Of a stretch of DNA of 10,568 nt, positions 1 through 8,079 are shown piece after piece. Each line of letters opens with the position of its first letter. The stretch's first letter is position 1. Below the pieces are notes generated by a model, which ran no database searches, had not been told where the DNA came from, and saw only the letters and a list, made by a program, of their open reading frames with translations. The position numbers and the translations under genes are program-made. The DNA comes from Haplosporangium gracile (Eukaryota; Mortierellomycota; Mortierellomycetes; Mortierellales; Mortierellaceae): NCBI GenBank assembly GCA_015499985.1, contig JAAAUF010001191.1:1-10568 (forward strand), in the 5' to 3' direction.

Positions 1-49
1 CGTCTGACTGTTAATCAGGAGGTTGGTGGTTCAAGCCCACCCAGGAGCG
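1..49 (+). tRNA. tRNA-Asn (anticodon GTT), 3' part, cut by the window start
   Basis: The 3' half of a cytosolic tRNA is visible. The anticodon stem is 3-7 paired with 15-19 (one G-U pair), and the seven-base loop 8-14 carries anticodon GTT at 10-12, so it decodes AAC and AAU as asparagine. The variable loop is 20-24. The T stem is 25-29 with 37-41 (GGTGG/CCACC, fully paired) and its loop is TTCAAGC. The 3' acceptor strand is 42-48 and the discriminator base is G49, as expected for eukaryotic tRNA-Asn. CCA is not encoded, also as expected in eukaryotes. There is no intron after the anticodon. The 5' acceptor strand, the D arm and the A box lie outside the window; the B box is the T-arm sequence. 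Confidence 0.93.
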
Positions 50-56
50 GTTCTTC

Positions 57-67
57 TTTTTCTTTTT
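57..67 (+). terminator. Pol III run-of-T terminator of the tRNA
   Basis: Two runs of five T (57-61 and 63-67), separated by one C, start 8 bases after the discriminator base. This is the normal form and distance of an RNA polymerase III terminator on the coding strand. Confidence 0.8.
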
Positions 68-91
68 GAGTTCTCTTTGGGATCCTTTTCA

Positions 92-550
92 CTGGGGTTA
101 ATCCGCTTGGTAACCCGGGTTGCTCGAATTATTTGACAGCCCCCTCCATTTTCCGCACTAAGTCCATGTAGCTCACTCTTTTGTTTTTTTCCACAGCGCC
201 TTGTTGTAATGTTACAAACCCGTAACTGACGCGTTCATTTCGTTGCTCATCTTCCTACGGTTCAATTCATGGAGCTCATGTCCCATATCGTCACCACCAC
301 GGCTTGTCAGTAGCTGAAAAGTGACAATTTCAGTACAAACGCTTCAATGATCACCTCTGAGGGTGCATAAATGATGTTTCGAGGAAGCGCGAAGGAAAGC
401 AAGTTGTCTTAATGAGTTTGGCCTCTTCTGTACACGTTTTTGTCTTAAAAACAAAAAAAGTGAGTTAGATGGACTTAGTGCAGAAAACAGAGGGGGCTGT
501 CAAATAATTCGAGCAACCCAGGTTGTTAAATACTTAAAGATTAACCCCAG
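92..550. mobile_element. MITE-like foldback element with long terminal inverted repeats
   Basis: Two imperfect inverted arms, about 92-190 and 444-550, face each other. The outer 12 bases match exactly (CTGGGGTTAATC read inward from both ends). After a variable stretch with an indel, 30 bases are identical (117-146 against the reverse complement of 490-519). A further 30 or so bases then match with five differences, ending in T-rich sequence. The core, about 191-443, has no reading frame of note; it contains a small palindrome at 204-217. Long terminal inverted repeats, total length near 460 bp and no transposase fit a non-autonomous DNA transposon (MITE or foldback type). I see no convincing target-site duplication, so the exact ends and superfamily are open. 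It lies 42 bases past the tRNA and 101 bases past the transporter stop codon. Confidence 0.8.
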
Positions 551-627
551 GAGTGGAGCCCCTTCTTTTTTCTTTTTCTTCGTCGTTTACTCCATCGCGA
601 CCTTTTACCTTTCCTTTGATATTTTTT

Positions 628-633
628 TTTATT
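628..633 (-). promoter_or_regulatory. Poly(A) signal of the transporter gene
   Basis: AATAAA reads on the minus strand about 18 bases after the transporter's stop codon, in an A-rich context on that strand. The 3' UTR would be very short, ending before or near the right arm of the inverted-repeat element. Confidence 0.55.
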
Positions 634-651
634 TGACAAAAAAGAAGGATA

Positions 652-2806
652 TCAATGGACGACACGGAGGGCACGACTGATATGCACCCTTGCAACAAGC
701 ACAACACTGGCACAGACAAGATTCACAACTCCCACGAAGACAATCGCGCCCTCAAAACCACCCCTCGACTCTACAATAATAAACTGCACCAATGGCGTCC
801 CCAAAAGGTACCCGACCGTATGCGCAAAGAACACAAACCCCAATGCCGACGGAACCTGCGGCCCACTCACCGCCTTGGATGCCGCAACAGGGAGTAACAT
901 GATCGTCGCGCCACCAAAACATCCATAGAAAAACATAAACGTCGCCAAGACCGCAAAGGAATGGGACGCGTGGAGCCAGATCAAAAGGGAGGAGAGGCCC
1001 GAGAGGAGGAGACACAGGATAGTGGCGTTGAGGGTACCGTAGCGGTCGGCAAGGTGGCCAATGACGATCCGGGAGACGATCCCCACAGAACTGACGATGG
1101 TGATCAAAAGGGCGCCCTTGGAGGGGGGCAGGCCAACGATGGAGGTTGCGTAAGTGGGTGTTAAGAGGATTGGGACCAGGTAGACGAGGGTGAAGAGATT
1201 TGTGGAGATGAAAATGAGTGTATAGCCAAGGTTCTTGAAGGGTGAGAAATCTAGCGCTGGTCCTGCTAGTGCCGTTGGTAGTGGTGGTGGTACTGGTGAC
1301 GGCGGCGATAATAGCTCTGCCGCCATTCGGGATCGACACTCCATATCCACTTTTTCGACAATCCTGCCGTCACTCACATCCGCATGTCCAGTTTCCGCAA
1401 CCGCCTCCTCCTCAAAACGATCCAATTCAGGTCTCGCCGACACACGATTGCTTGACCGGATTATGGGTAAACTCGATCTCAACGCCGGTGGCTGATAAGG
1501 CCGCACAAAACTGGCGGCGACAGAGAGGGAGACAAACATACAGACGCCCATAATGCGCATAGTCCACGGAAACCCCAGCCTATACAACATAACATGTAGT
1601 AATGGAGCCATCACACTCGATCCAATCCCTGAGCCAGAGATTGCAACACCCACGACGACACCCCGTCGCTTGTTGAAGTATCGTGCTAGGACATTGATGC
1701 ATGTAAAGTACATTAGGCAGCCGCCGAAGCCGTACAGGAAGCCCTAGTGTGGGCGAGAGAATGAGATAAGGCGTTAGTGTTTGTCGTTTTTTGTTGCTTT
1801 GGCTCTTTAGGGGGGGAAAGAAAGAAAGAAGAGAGAGCGGTAGCGGATGAAGCTGAAATAAAACGGCAGTTGCTATTCTCAGTATCATCCTCATTACTAC
1901 TTTCTATCGCTATTTCTCGGAGCAAAAGTAATCGAAACGATGGAGCGTGAGAGAGGAAAAAAAGAGAGAAAGTGTAGGGGAACCAAGTTGGGGCGAATGG
2001 CTGAAAAACGAGTATGGAGCATACAACAGTGGTGTAAAGATGCCAGTAAGTGGTGGCAAAACTGGCGGCGACGAAGCCCGTGGTGACACAGAGAACGCCC
2101 GAGGCAAGCACGGTGGTGGTGCCAAAGTTGGTGATGAGCACCACAATCGCAGGGGCCGCGATAAAGATGCAGGCACAGCTCAGACTGCCCACCCATGACA
2201 GCTCCTTGCCACCTGTGGTTGGACCAAAGGTCTCTATCCGGAGTAGGTACTCTTGAAATACTCCCCAACAGAATACCATTCCTATGCACCTGTGATTTTT
2301 TTTTTGGTTGTTGTTATATGGAAAAGGAGTGGAGAAGTTACTATGTTAAGTTGTATGCTATTGTTGTCTCTTGTAAAGACGAAAGAAGTGAGAGATGACG
2401 AGGATAAGTACCAGAAGGTGCAAACGAATGTTGCTGCAAGGACAATCCACCCATATCCACCTTCAGGGTAGAATTGCCCACCCGGCCCACTCGGCCCACC
2501 TGAAGCAACAGCAGCAGAAGCAACAGAAGGCGAAGGAAGAATAGCAGCAGCAGGGGGAGCAGCGAGATTATAATTGTTGGAAAGGGGTGCAGACCGTTCA
2601 GCCAAGTCATGCAATCCATTCTCATCCATCCCCTGTTCCTCCGTCCCTCTCCATTCATTTTCATGGGATATGCTGCTGCTGCTGTCGTTGTCGCTATTGC
2701 TACTAGTGATGGAGTGAGAGGGTTGGCGTGTGGATAGGGCTTCCAGTGACAGGACAATGTGTTTGTTTTCATGAATACTAGCGTTGTCTCTGTCTCCTAG
2801 ATCCAT
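652..2806 (-). CDS. MFS transporter, monocarboxylate-permease (MCT/MCH) type
   Basis: Three exons on the minus strand, 2806-2412, 2289-2025 and 1743-652, join in frame to 583 residues. The likely role is proton-coupled transport of monocarboxylates or related small acids across a membrane; the substrate cannot be read from sequence. Residues 1-114 are a polar Ser/Ala/Pro-rich cytosolic tail. Membrane segment 1 starts at the family signature EGGYGW (115-120). Segment 5 is preceded by YFNKRR (242-247) and holds the Gly-rich SGSGIG typical of MCTs. A charged, Pro-rich loop (about 301-388) separates segments 6 and 7. GHLADRYG (449-456) is the MFS loop 8-9 motif. Twelve hydrophobic segments can be counted. 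R445 matches the Arg of the DxxxR pair of animal MCTs in segment 8, but the Asp position is Gly441. The start at 2806 has an A at -3 and an in-frame TAA 9 bases upstream, so it is the first usable ATG. Frame and length are intact. Confidence 0.92.
1744..2024 (-). other. Intron 2 of the transporter gene (281 bp)
   Basis: Donor GTATGC, acceptor CACTAG, with a good branch-site match CTAAC at 1777-1773, about 30 bases before the acceptor. It is phase 0 and joins HLYTTV to GFLYGFGG, which is the segment 3-4 region of the family. It is unusually long beside the other introns here (115 and 122 bp) and is CT-rich on the sense strand, with GAAA and GAGA microsatellite-like runs on the plus strand near 1815-1838. 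Confidence 0.85.
2290..2411 (-). other. Intron 1 of the transporter gene (122 bp)
   Basis: The donor is GTACTT after TTCTG (exon ends at 2412) and the acceptor is CACAG (exon resumes at 2289). It interrupts a codon after its second base. Splicing restores membrane segment 1 as FVCTFWCIGMVFCWGVF, whereas reading through gives non-membrane sequence. A poly-A stretch on the minus strand lies just before the acceptor. Confidence 0.85.
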
Positions 2807-3170
2807 TTCTTTTTATGAGTTAGAGAGGAGGGACGGAGGGACGAAATTAGAGGGAGCCCAAATGAAAAAAGGAAAGAGGGAGAGGAAAATATCAACAAAA
2901 GAAAAAAAAAGTGAGATGGAGAAGGGAGAGATGTACGAAGACGAAGAAGAAAAGAGCAGAATTCCACTGAGATGAATGAAGTGGAGAAAAGTGACCAACG
3001 GCCGGGAAAGTAATTAGCAAATAGAAGATAAGATGAATGAAAACAAACGAATAAAACGGTATAGGATGATACGAGCACGGCATTGGAGTTCATCCATTAA
3101 TAGGATAAACGTCCCGTTCCATGTTGTGCCCCTCTCTTCCATCCCTCTCTCCCACCCACCCCATTCTTTA

Positions 3171-3215
3171 TTTCAACTTTTTCAACCTTTTCAACTTTTT
3201 CAATCTTTTCAACTC
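3171..3215. repeat. 9-bp tandem repeat, five copies
   Basis: Five end-to-end copies of a 9-base unit TTTCAACTT, each with at most two changes. It lies in the upstream region of the transporter gene and is not in a coding frame that I trust. Confidence 0.85.
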
Positions 3216-3974
3216 TCCGCTTCTTGCTGCTGACTTTATTTGTGTCTCTCTGCGAATGGACCCTGCGTATCCAGATGGTTAGCAAGGGTGGGGAGAGATG
3301 AAAAAAGGGTTCAACAAAAGAGAGTTGAAGAGGAGGAGAGTATGTGTGTATGAAAGGAGGAAAGTGTCCTGTTGAGTCTGTCCTGGATGATGTTACGGGA
3401 CATTAGGGAATGGTCGGATATGAATATGTATAGTTTTTTTTGTTCGAGAGTGGAGTGGAATCAAACCACGATAGTGACAATAGTGAAAAGGGACGAGGGT
3501 TCGTGGCACAATACGTAGTAACCATCTATAATCTTTCGAAAAAGGGCACATCGTAAAAATGATGATGCTTCGCTGTCTTCTAAAAGACACCCTTTCCTAT
3601 TCGTATATCGAGTTCACGTTCCTTTTCTTGGTGGTGTGTCTCGCCTCCTTCCACAGTTTAATCTATTCATCAATTGTTTATCAGCATCTTGGTCCGTGCT
3701 CCATTTTTTTGTTTCTTTCTACGATGGCCTCATTGTGTTGCTTAAAAGGCTCGAAATGACGCTAGAGTCAGGCGGAGCCAGACAGAGCAGAGGCACCAGA
3801 AAAGAACGTGTGCAGTCATTTGTCATGCTGTCTTATGCAAAAGTGAAGTGAGACGCGCTTGCAGTTGAGGGTGAGTCAACATCAAACATCACTTTGACAC
3901 ATCTACTAACCAACCTTACACCATCTAACATCCGGAAAAAAGGGTGATTTCTTAGCCCTTTTTGACGTTTGCTG

Positions 3975-3980
3975 TATATA
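3975..3980 (+). promoter_or_regulatory. TATA-like box upstream of the serine-rich protein gene
   Basis: TATATA lies about 380 bases before the ATG at 4362. The distance would imply a leader of roughly 350 bases or an unseen leader intron. The assignment is weak. Confidence 0.25.
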
Positions 3981-4179
3981 GCTTATATTCACGTATGTTC
4001 TTTTGTCTAGGAACATGGGAATGTGGAATCAGCAGCCTCAATTTTTGTCTCTCCCCTCTTTCGCTTCTACCATCTCCAACGGGGTTTTTTCCTTTGTTCA
4101 CACACTATCGCACTTTTGAACCCTAAATTTTGATTTGTCCTTGTACTACACACGTTGTTTATTTTCCGTGTCTGGAACT

Positions 4180-4310
4180 TACTTTTTTGCCGCCGTTTCA
4201 CGTTCGTTCTTTCCTTTTCTTTTTTGCTCTCCATCCCCCTTTTCCTCACTTCTTCATCCCTCACCCTATTTCCTTTCATCCTCACCCTCTCATCATACCG
4301 TTGGTCAGCT
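4180..4310 (+). promoter_or_regulatory. CT-rich leader or core-promoter tract
   Basis: This stretch is almost all T and C on the sense strand, ending about 50 bases before the ATG at 4362. Pyrimidine-rich tracts before the start codon are common in fungal genes and often mark the transcription start. The open frame through it gives a run of Phe/Leu/Ser that mimics a membrane segment, an effect of base composition. Confidence 0.5.
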
Positions 4311-4361
4311 ACAACAACATCGAGCCTAGGTGTCCAGCAAAAAGCGCCGAGACGAGAAGAA

Positions 4362-7194
4362 ATGGACTCGACTACTTGCGACACTATTCTCAGTGACAGC
4401 AAATACAACACTGGCACCAACATCACCACCATGAGCGGTGACAACCTCCACACCAGGCTGTTAAAAAATGATCACTCCAACACGCAGTTGTTGATCGGCG
4501 CCTGGAAGGAGATGGAGCATGAGAACCAGGAGAGTGACCTACAGGTCGAGTCGTCGTCTCCCGTTGCGGCTCAGTCCAATAACTTCAACTTTTCCTCGAC
4601 CAAATCAGATGAAGAGGAGGTACAAGACAACAGTGTCCTCTACCAAGCGAGCCTTACCAACACCATCACAAACACGACCGCTACCAGCAACGACACCACA
4701 GCCAACACCATCAGCAACAAGAAACCTACTCCAAAGAGGGCCATGATCCTCTTAGGTCGCCCAGCACCGCCACTCCCACCACGACCCGTCTTCCCGGCCG
4801 ACCTCGAGAACTACCAACTCCAAAGCGGGACTGACGAATCAAACTTTTACATGCAAGCCTATCTAGCGCGCGTCCGTCAAGACTTTGAACAACAGACCGA
4901 GCATTTCGAGGTTTTAAAGGAGATCTTGTTAGAGGACACGTACCATATGACTGCAGTAGTGGACGAGTTGGACGCGATGGATGAGGACCCGTTCACGTTG
5001 GACAGCTTTGAGAACTTGATGCGGATGCATGCGAGTAAGGGGAAGGATTTTATTATTGCGAGGGTGACGACGCAGGATCCGAGTGATGGAGAGAAGCATT
5101 ATCACTCGTATTATGGTGCGCACCAGATTAATAAGGTCCTTTTTCGGACACAGCCCGAGGAGGGGCTCTTGCATCGTATGAAGGCGCGCAATGTAAGTTT
5201 TTTTGTCCTTTCTTTATTTTCTATTCTGTTATGATTGAGACTCCAATATACAAAAGTGCTAATGTCTGATCCGCTTTTTTTTTTTTTTTTTTTTGGAAAA
5301 ACGTTAGCCGTTGAACAACATGCTGGTCCTAGGAGATGTTCACTACTATATCATATCTGCTGCAGATGTCAAGGCAGTTCGACCCCTGCCCACCGTCGTC
5401 CGTAGCTCAAGTGCATCAATCTCGTCTCACACCTCACGAATGAGTCGGTGCAGCAAACTGGCGGCGCAGGCAATCGCCAGTCAGTCGGCCTCGGCCAGAT
5501 CCTCCCCGATCCTCGGAAGTGACATGTCCCTCTTCTCTCGATTCTCGGATCTCGAGTCCCCCGTGTCCATCATCTCTCCGCTTATGGCGCTTTCAATCCT
5601 CAAGGCTAACCAGGAGGATCCTCTTTACCGTGGTGATGGTGATGGAGGGTCTGGGTCGAGTGTGACACCTAAATCAGCGACAATAACGAGGCAGGATGTA
5701 GTACAGCCTCTCAAGCCTCGTCGCCGTGGGTCTCAAGGCACTATTTCCTCAACCACTTCGACTCCAACGATTGCCCAGAGCGGTGTCGCCTTTCACCACC
5801 AACCCGGTCGACCCTCTCGTCTCCGCCAAGCGATCGAGTCTGAGGACCTTCAGGAACTTAGTGATAGCCCCGGCGCCATGGTGCCCACTGCTGGCGCTGG
5901 TTCTTTTATAGCGCAGGACGCCTTTAGTCCCATGACGCCTCCCGTCTACCATGCACACCCTTCTTCTTCGCAGGCAAGCCCATTATCTGCAGCAGGACAG
6001 AGCCCCCTCTTCCAGAGCTTGATGGATGGCAGAGTCCGCAGACGCTCCAGCACCGTCTCGAGTGTCTCCAGCGACCAGAGTTTCACCTCGACCATGAGCG
6101 CTCGAAGTCACGCATCCAAATGCAGCACTGCTACCAACAATAGCAACGCCACCAGCAACAGCGACTACTACTCTCCCGCCGTGGGCTCACCCAGCAACAG
6201 CCCTAATCTCAGCACTACCCAAGACAAGAACAAGGAGTCAAGCAACAGCACGAGCGGTGGTGATGGTGAGAATGTGGTCTACAAGTTCCGGTACCTGGCC
6301 TCAGACGACGATTTTTTGTTACGTTCGACGGTCCGTCAGACATTCAAGAATAATGCGCTCGAGAGCTGGGATGCGATTCTGTTCACGATCAGTAATAATG
6401 CACTGAGGGAGTATTCGAACCAGGGCGGCGAGCAGGTCTTGCAACCCCTGGGTGATCACCCCCAACATTACTACCCTCTTCCTCCTCCTGTGATACCTTT
6501 GGCATCCCTCGGACAAGCGCTACATCAACAGCAGCAAGAGTTATCGGCGACGGCGTCGTTACCAACACCAACAACCGCAGCAGCGGCCGTCGCGGCACAG
6601 TACACTGCAGCTCAGAGCCAGAACCAAACTCAAGGTGGTGCTAATCTCCCGCCTCTGATTGTCCCACGCCCTCAGGAGATTTCGCCATTAAGTCGTTCAG
6701 CAATAGACCTCCGCCACCATTATTCCGACTCTACCTCTAACAACACCACCGCCTTTAACACTGAAGACTCAATAGTAACACCTTCATCACCTCTCCATCG
6801 AAGAATAGGACGGAGTGAGGGCGAGCTGTACTTTGCCGGCGTGAACAGCGCACCTCGCGGGTTCAACACCCGAAGCTTCAGTCACACTCCCCATCGCCAA
6901 AGGCATGGTGGCCAAGTCATTCAACAACAAGAAGTACCAGAAGCAGCAGAAGGAGCATTGGGACTTAGTCGAAGCATGAGCCACAACTTCCACAGCCGAC
7001 GAATGGATCTGTTCCGCAGTTTGCCTGCATTACCCCTTTGCGCTACTCCTGCCGCTGCTAGTCAAGAAGGAAGTTTGGTAGGTGGTGATGGTGGCAGTAG
7101 TGAGGCTTCCGAGTCAATATCTGGTGGCAGTAGTACGACCGGTGGTCGCAAAAAGCTCCGTCGCGTCTTGAGCAATTTTTTTTTGCGCAAATGA
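4362..7194 (+). CDS. Serine-rich 905-residue protein with two conserved-looking blocks; function unknown
   Basis: Exons 4362-5192 and 5308-7194 join in phase 0. I cannot name the family. Residues 1-125 are polar and Asn/Thr/Ser-rich. PPLPPR at 136-141 is a class II SH3-ligand pattern. Block A (about 143-300) looks folded: an acidic helical part around FYMQAYLARVRQDFEQQTEHF, then KDFIIARVTTQDP, YYGAHQINKVLFRTQPEEG and VLGDVHYYIIS. Residues 305-595 are Ser/Thr-rich and low in complexity, with many SP/TP sites and two PKA-like sites (RRRGS 415-419, RRRSS 521-525). Block B (about 600-641, VYKFRYLASDDDFLLRSTVRQTF and ILFTISNN) is ordered again. The rest is Gln/Ser/Pro-rich and ends in a basic tail, KKLRRVLSNFFLRK. 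There is no signal peptide or membrane segment, so an intracellular scaffold or signalling role is plausible but inferred. ATG 4362 follows GAAGAA, a good context; the in-frame ATG at 4155 lies in the pyrimidine tract and was not chosen. Confidence 0.85.
5193..5307 (+). other. Intron of the serine-rich protein gene (115 bp)
   Basis: The donor is GTAAGT right after AAT (5190-5192), the acceptor is GTTAG at 5303-5307, and CTAAT at 5259-5263 is a likely branch site. It is phase 0 and joins HRMKARN to PLNNMLVLGDVHYY, inside block A. An unbroken run of 20 T (5275-5294) serves as the polypyrimidine tract. The unspliced frame ends at a TGA or TAA soon after the donor. Confidence 0.9.
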
Positions 7195-7220
7195 TTTTTT
7201 TTCCAGTAAAGCATGGTCCA

Positions 7221-7226
7221 TTTATT
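7221..7226 (-). promoter_or_regulatory. Possible poly(A) signal of the F-box pseudogene
   Basis: AATAAA reads on the minus strand about 70 bases after the pseudogene's last stop codon. It lies within the 3' UTR of the converging serine-rich protein gene. Confidence 0.4.
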
Positions 7227-7281
7227 TTTCCTTCCCTCTTATTAAATAATTAAAAAAAATAATTTTTCATTTTTTTTTTTA

Positions 7282-7287
7282 AATAAA
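7282..7287 (+). promoter_or_regulatory. Poly(A) signal of the serine-rich protein gene
   Basis: AATAAA lies 88 bases after the stop codon in an A/T-rich stretch (7240-7287). Cleavage downstream of it would end the transcript inside the 3' end of the converging F-box pseudogene. Confidence 0.5.
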
Positions 7288-7787
7288 GGAAAACGTCAAG
7301 TTGGCGACGACTGTTCAGAAAGACATGAAAAGATTGAGTAATACGACGTAATGCCTACACCTGTTACAACCTCACCACCACTACCATCATTATCGTTGGT
7401 GTTGCTTCCATCCTGACGCCTAAAGATCCCGAGTTTGTACATTTTCTCTGTCGGATAAATGATCTCAAAATGGATATTAGATTGACCTGTTGACATGGTA
7501 GATGCGTTGGTGGCGGCATTAATGGTGGTCCTGAAGCACTTGAACAGAGTATCGAGTGTAGACAGAGACCAACGAAACATGCGAATCTCTCTGACGCCTC
7601 ATACCAGTGCCACTAACCTTTGTCGAAAAGAGCTGTGACACAACACCCTTGTCGATCATCCAATCTCCGTGAAATTCCAGTCGAGTGAGGGAAGGCAAAA
7701 AATTGTGCCCATCAGTCTGTGTCAGTGTTGTTGTTTTTGTTGGTGAAGATAGTGGTGGCGTGAAAAGGTCGGATTCCGAGACAGTGT

Positions 7788-7840
7788 GAGTGTGAGTATA
7801 GGTGAGTGTGAGTATAGGTGAGTGTGAGTATAGGTGAGTG
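7788..7840. repeat. 16-bp tandem repeat, 3.3 copies
   Basis: Three exact copies of the 16-base unit GAGTGTGAGTATAGGT, plus the first five bases of a fourth, read on the plus strand (7788-7803, 7804-7819, 7820-7835, 7836-7840). It lies inside the F-box pseudogene, between the block ending in LLFLDIR and the block starting SESDLF, where the reading frame changes. The unit length is not a multiple of three, so copy-number change shifts the frame. Confidence 0.92.
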
Positions 7841-8043
7841 GCATATCTTATCGGGTTCTCGCCCACCGGATGTCCAGAAATAATAACTTTAGGGACAGAC
7901 ATCCCAGCAGCATCCTAAATTCGAACAATAATGCAAACTCGGCCTTCAGGTAGAGCGATGTGAGAAGGGGAAGTAACAATCCCAGGTCTATCGCGGTCGA
8001 ATAACCTCGGGAAGCGCTGAATCCATTCCGGTCATCTTTGCCG

Positions 8044-8078
<35 letters not shown>

Positions 8079-8079
8079 G
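8044..8079. repeat. Triplet repeat (TTG)12 on the plus strand, polyglutamine in the pseudogene
   Basis: Twelve TTG units on the plus strand read as CAA on the minus strand. With two preceding CAG codons (8085-8080) they encode 14 glutamines in the frame of the third pseudogene block, after SRQD and before QR and a TGA stop. A related run of TTG (9958-9975) forms the CAA-rich leader just before the start codon. Confidence 0.9.

Larger units (their letters stand above)
2807..4361. other. Divergent intergenic region between the transporter and the serine-rich protein gene
   Basis: No convincing gene is visible; the small reading frames are low in complexity. Bases 2810-3000 are purine-rich on the plus strand, that is CT-rich in the transporter's sense direction, and 4180-4310 are CT-rich in the direction of the rightward gene. 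Both are likely leaders or core-promoter tracts. TGAGTCA at 3872-3878 matches the Gcn4/AP-1 core site. A short A/T-armed hairpin (AAAAAGGG at 3937-3944 with CCCTTTTT at 3956-3963) lies just before a TATATA at 3975-3980. These short matches may be chance. Confidence 0.6.

Noticed and set aside
752..1339. Open frame of 195 codons on the minus strand, overlapping the transporter
   Set aside because: It is a shadow frame of exon 3. The transporter frame has clear membrane segments and family motifs.
2797..3093. Minus-strand open frame that looks like a small membrane protein
   Set aside because: It is low in complexity, CT-rich leader sequence of the transporter gene, with three overlapping similar frames in the same place.
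3420..3490. Possible tRNA-like T arm on the minus strand (GTGG, seven-base loop, CCAC)
   Set aside because: The loop lacks the invariant TTC and no acceptor or anticodon stem can be formed around it.
4155..4361. N-terminal extension of the serine-rich protein with a signal-anchor-like hydrophobic run
   Set aside because: The sequence is a translated CT-rich tract (Phe, Leu, Ser, Pro only), which explains the hydrophobicity. ATG 4362 has a better context and begins normal coding composition.
5749..5958. Minus-strand frames inside the serine-rich gene
   Set aside because: They are shadows of a GC-rich, Ser-rich coding exon, with no family signal.
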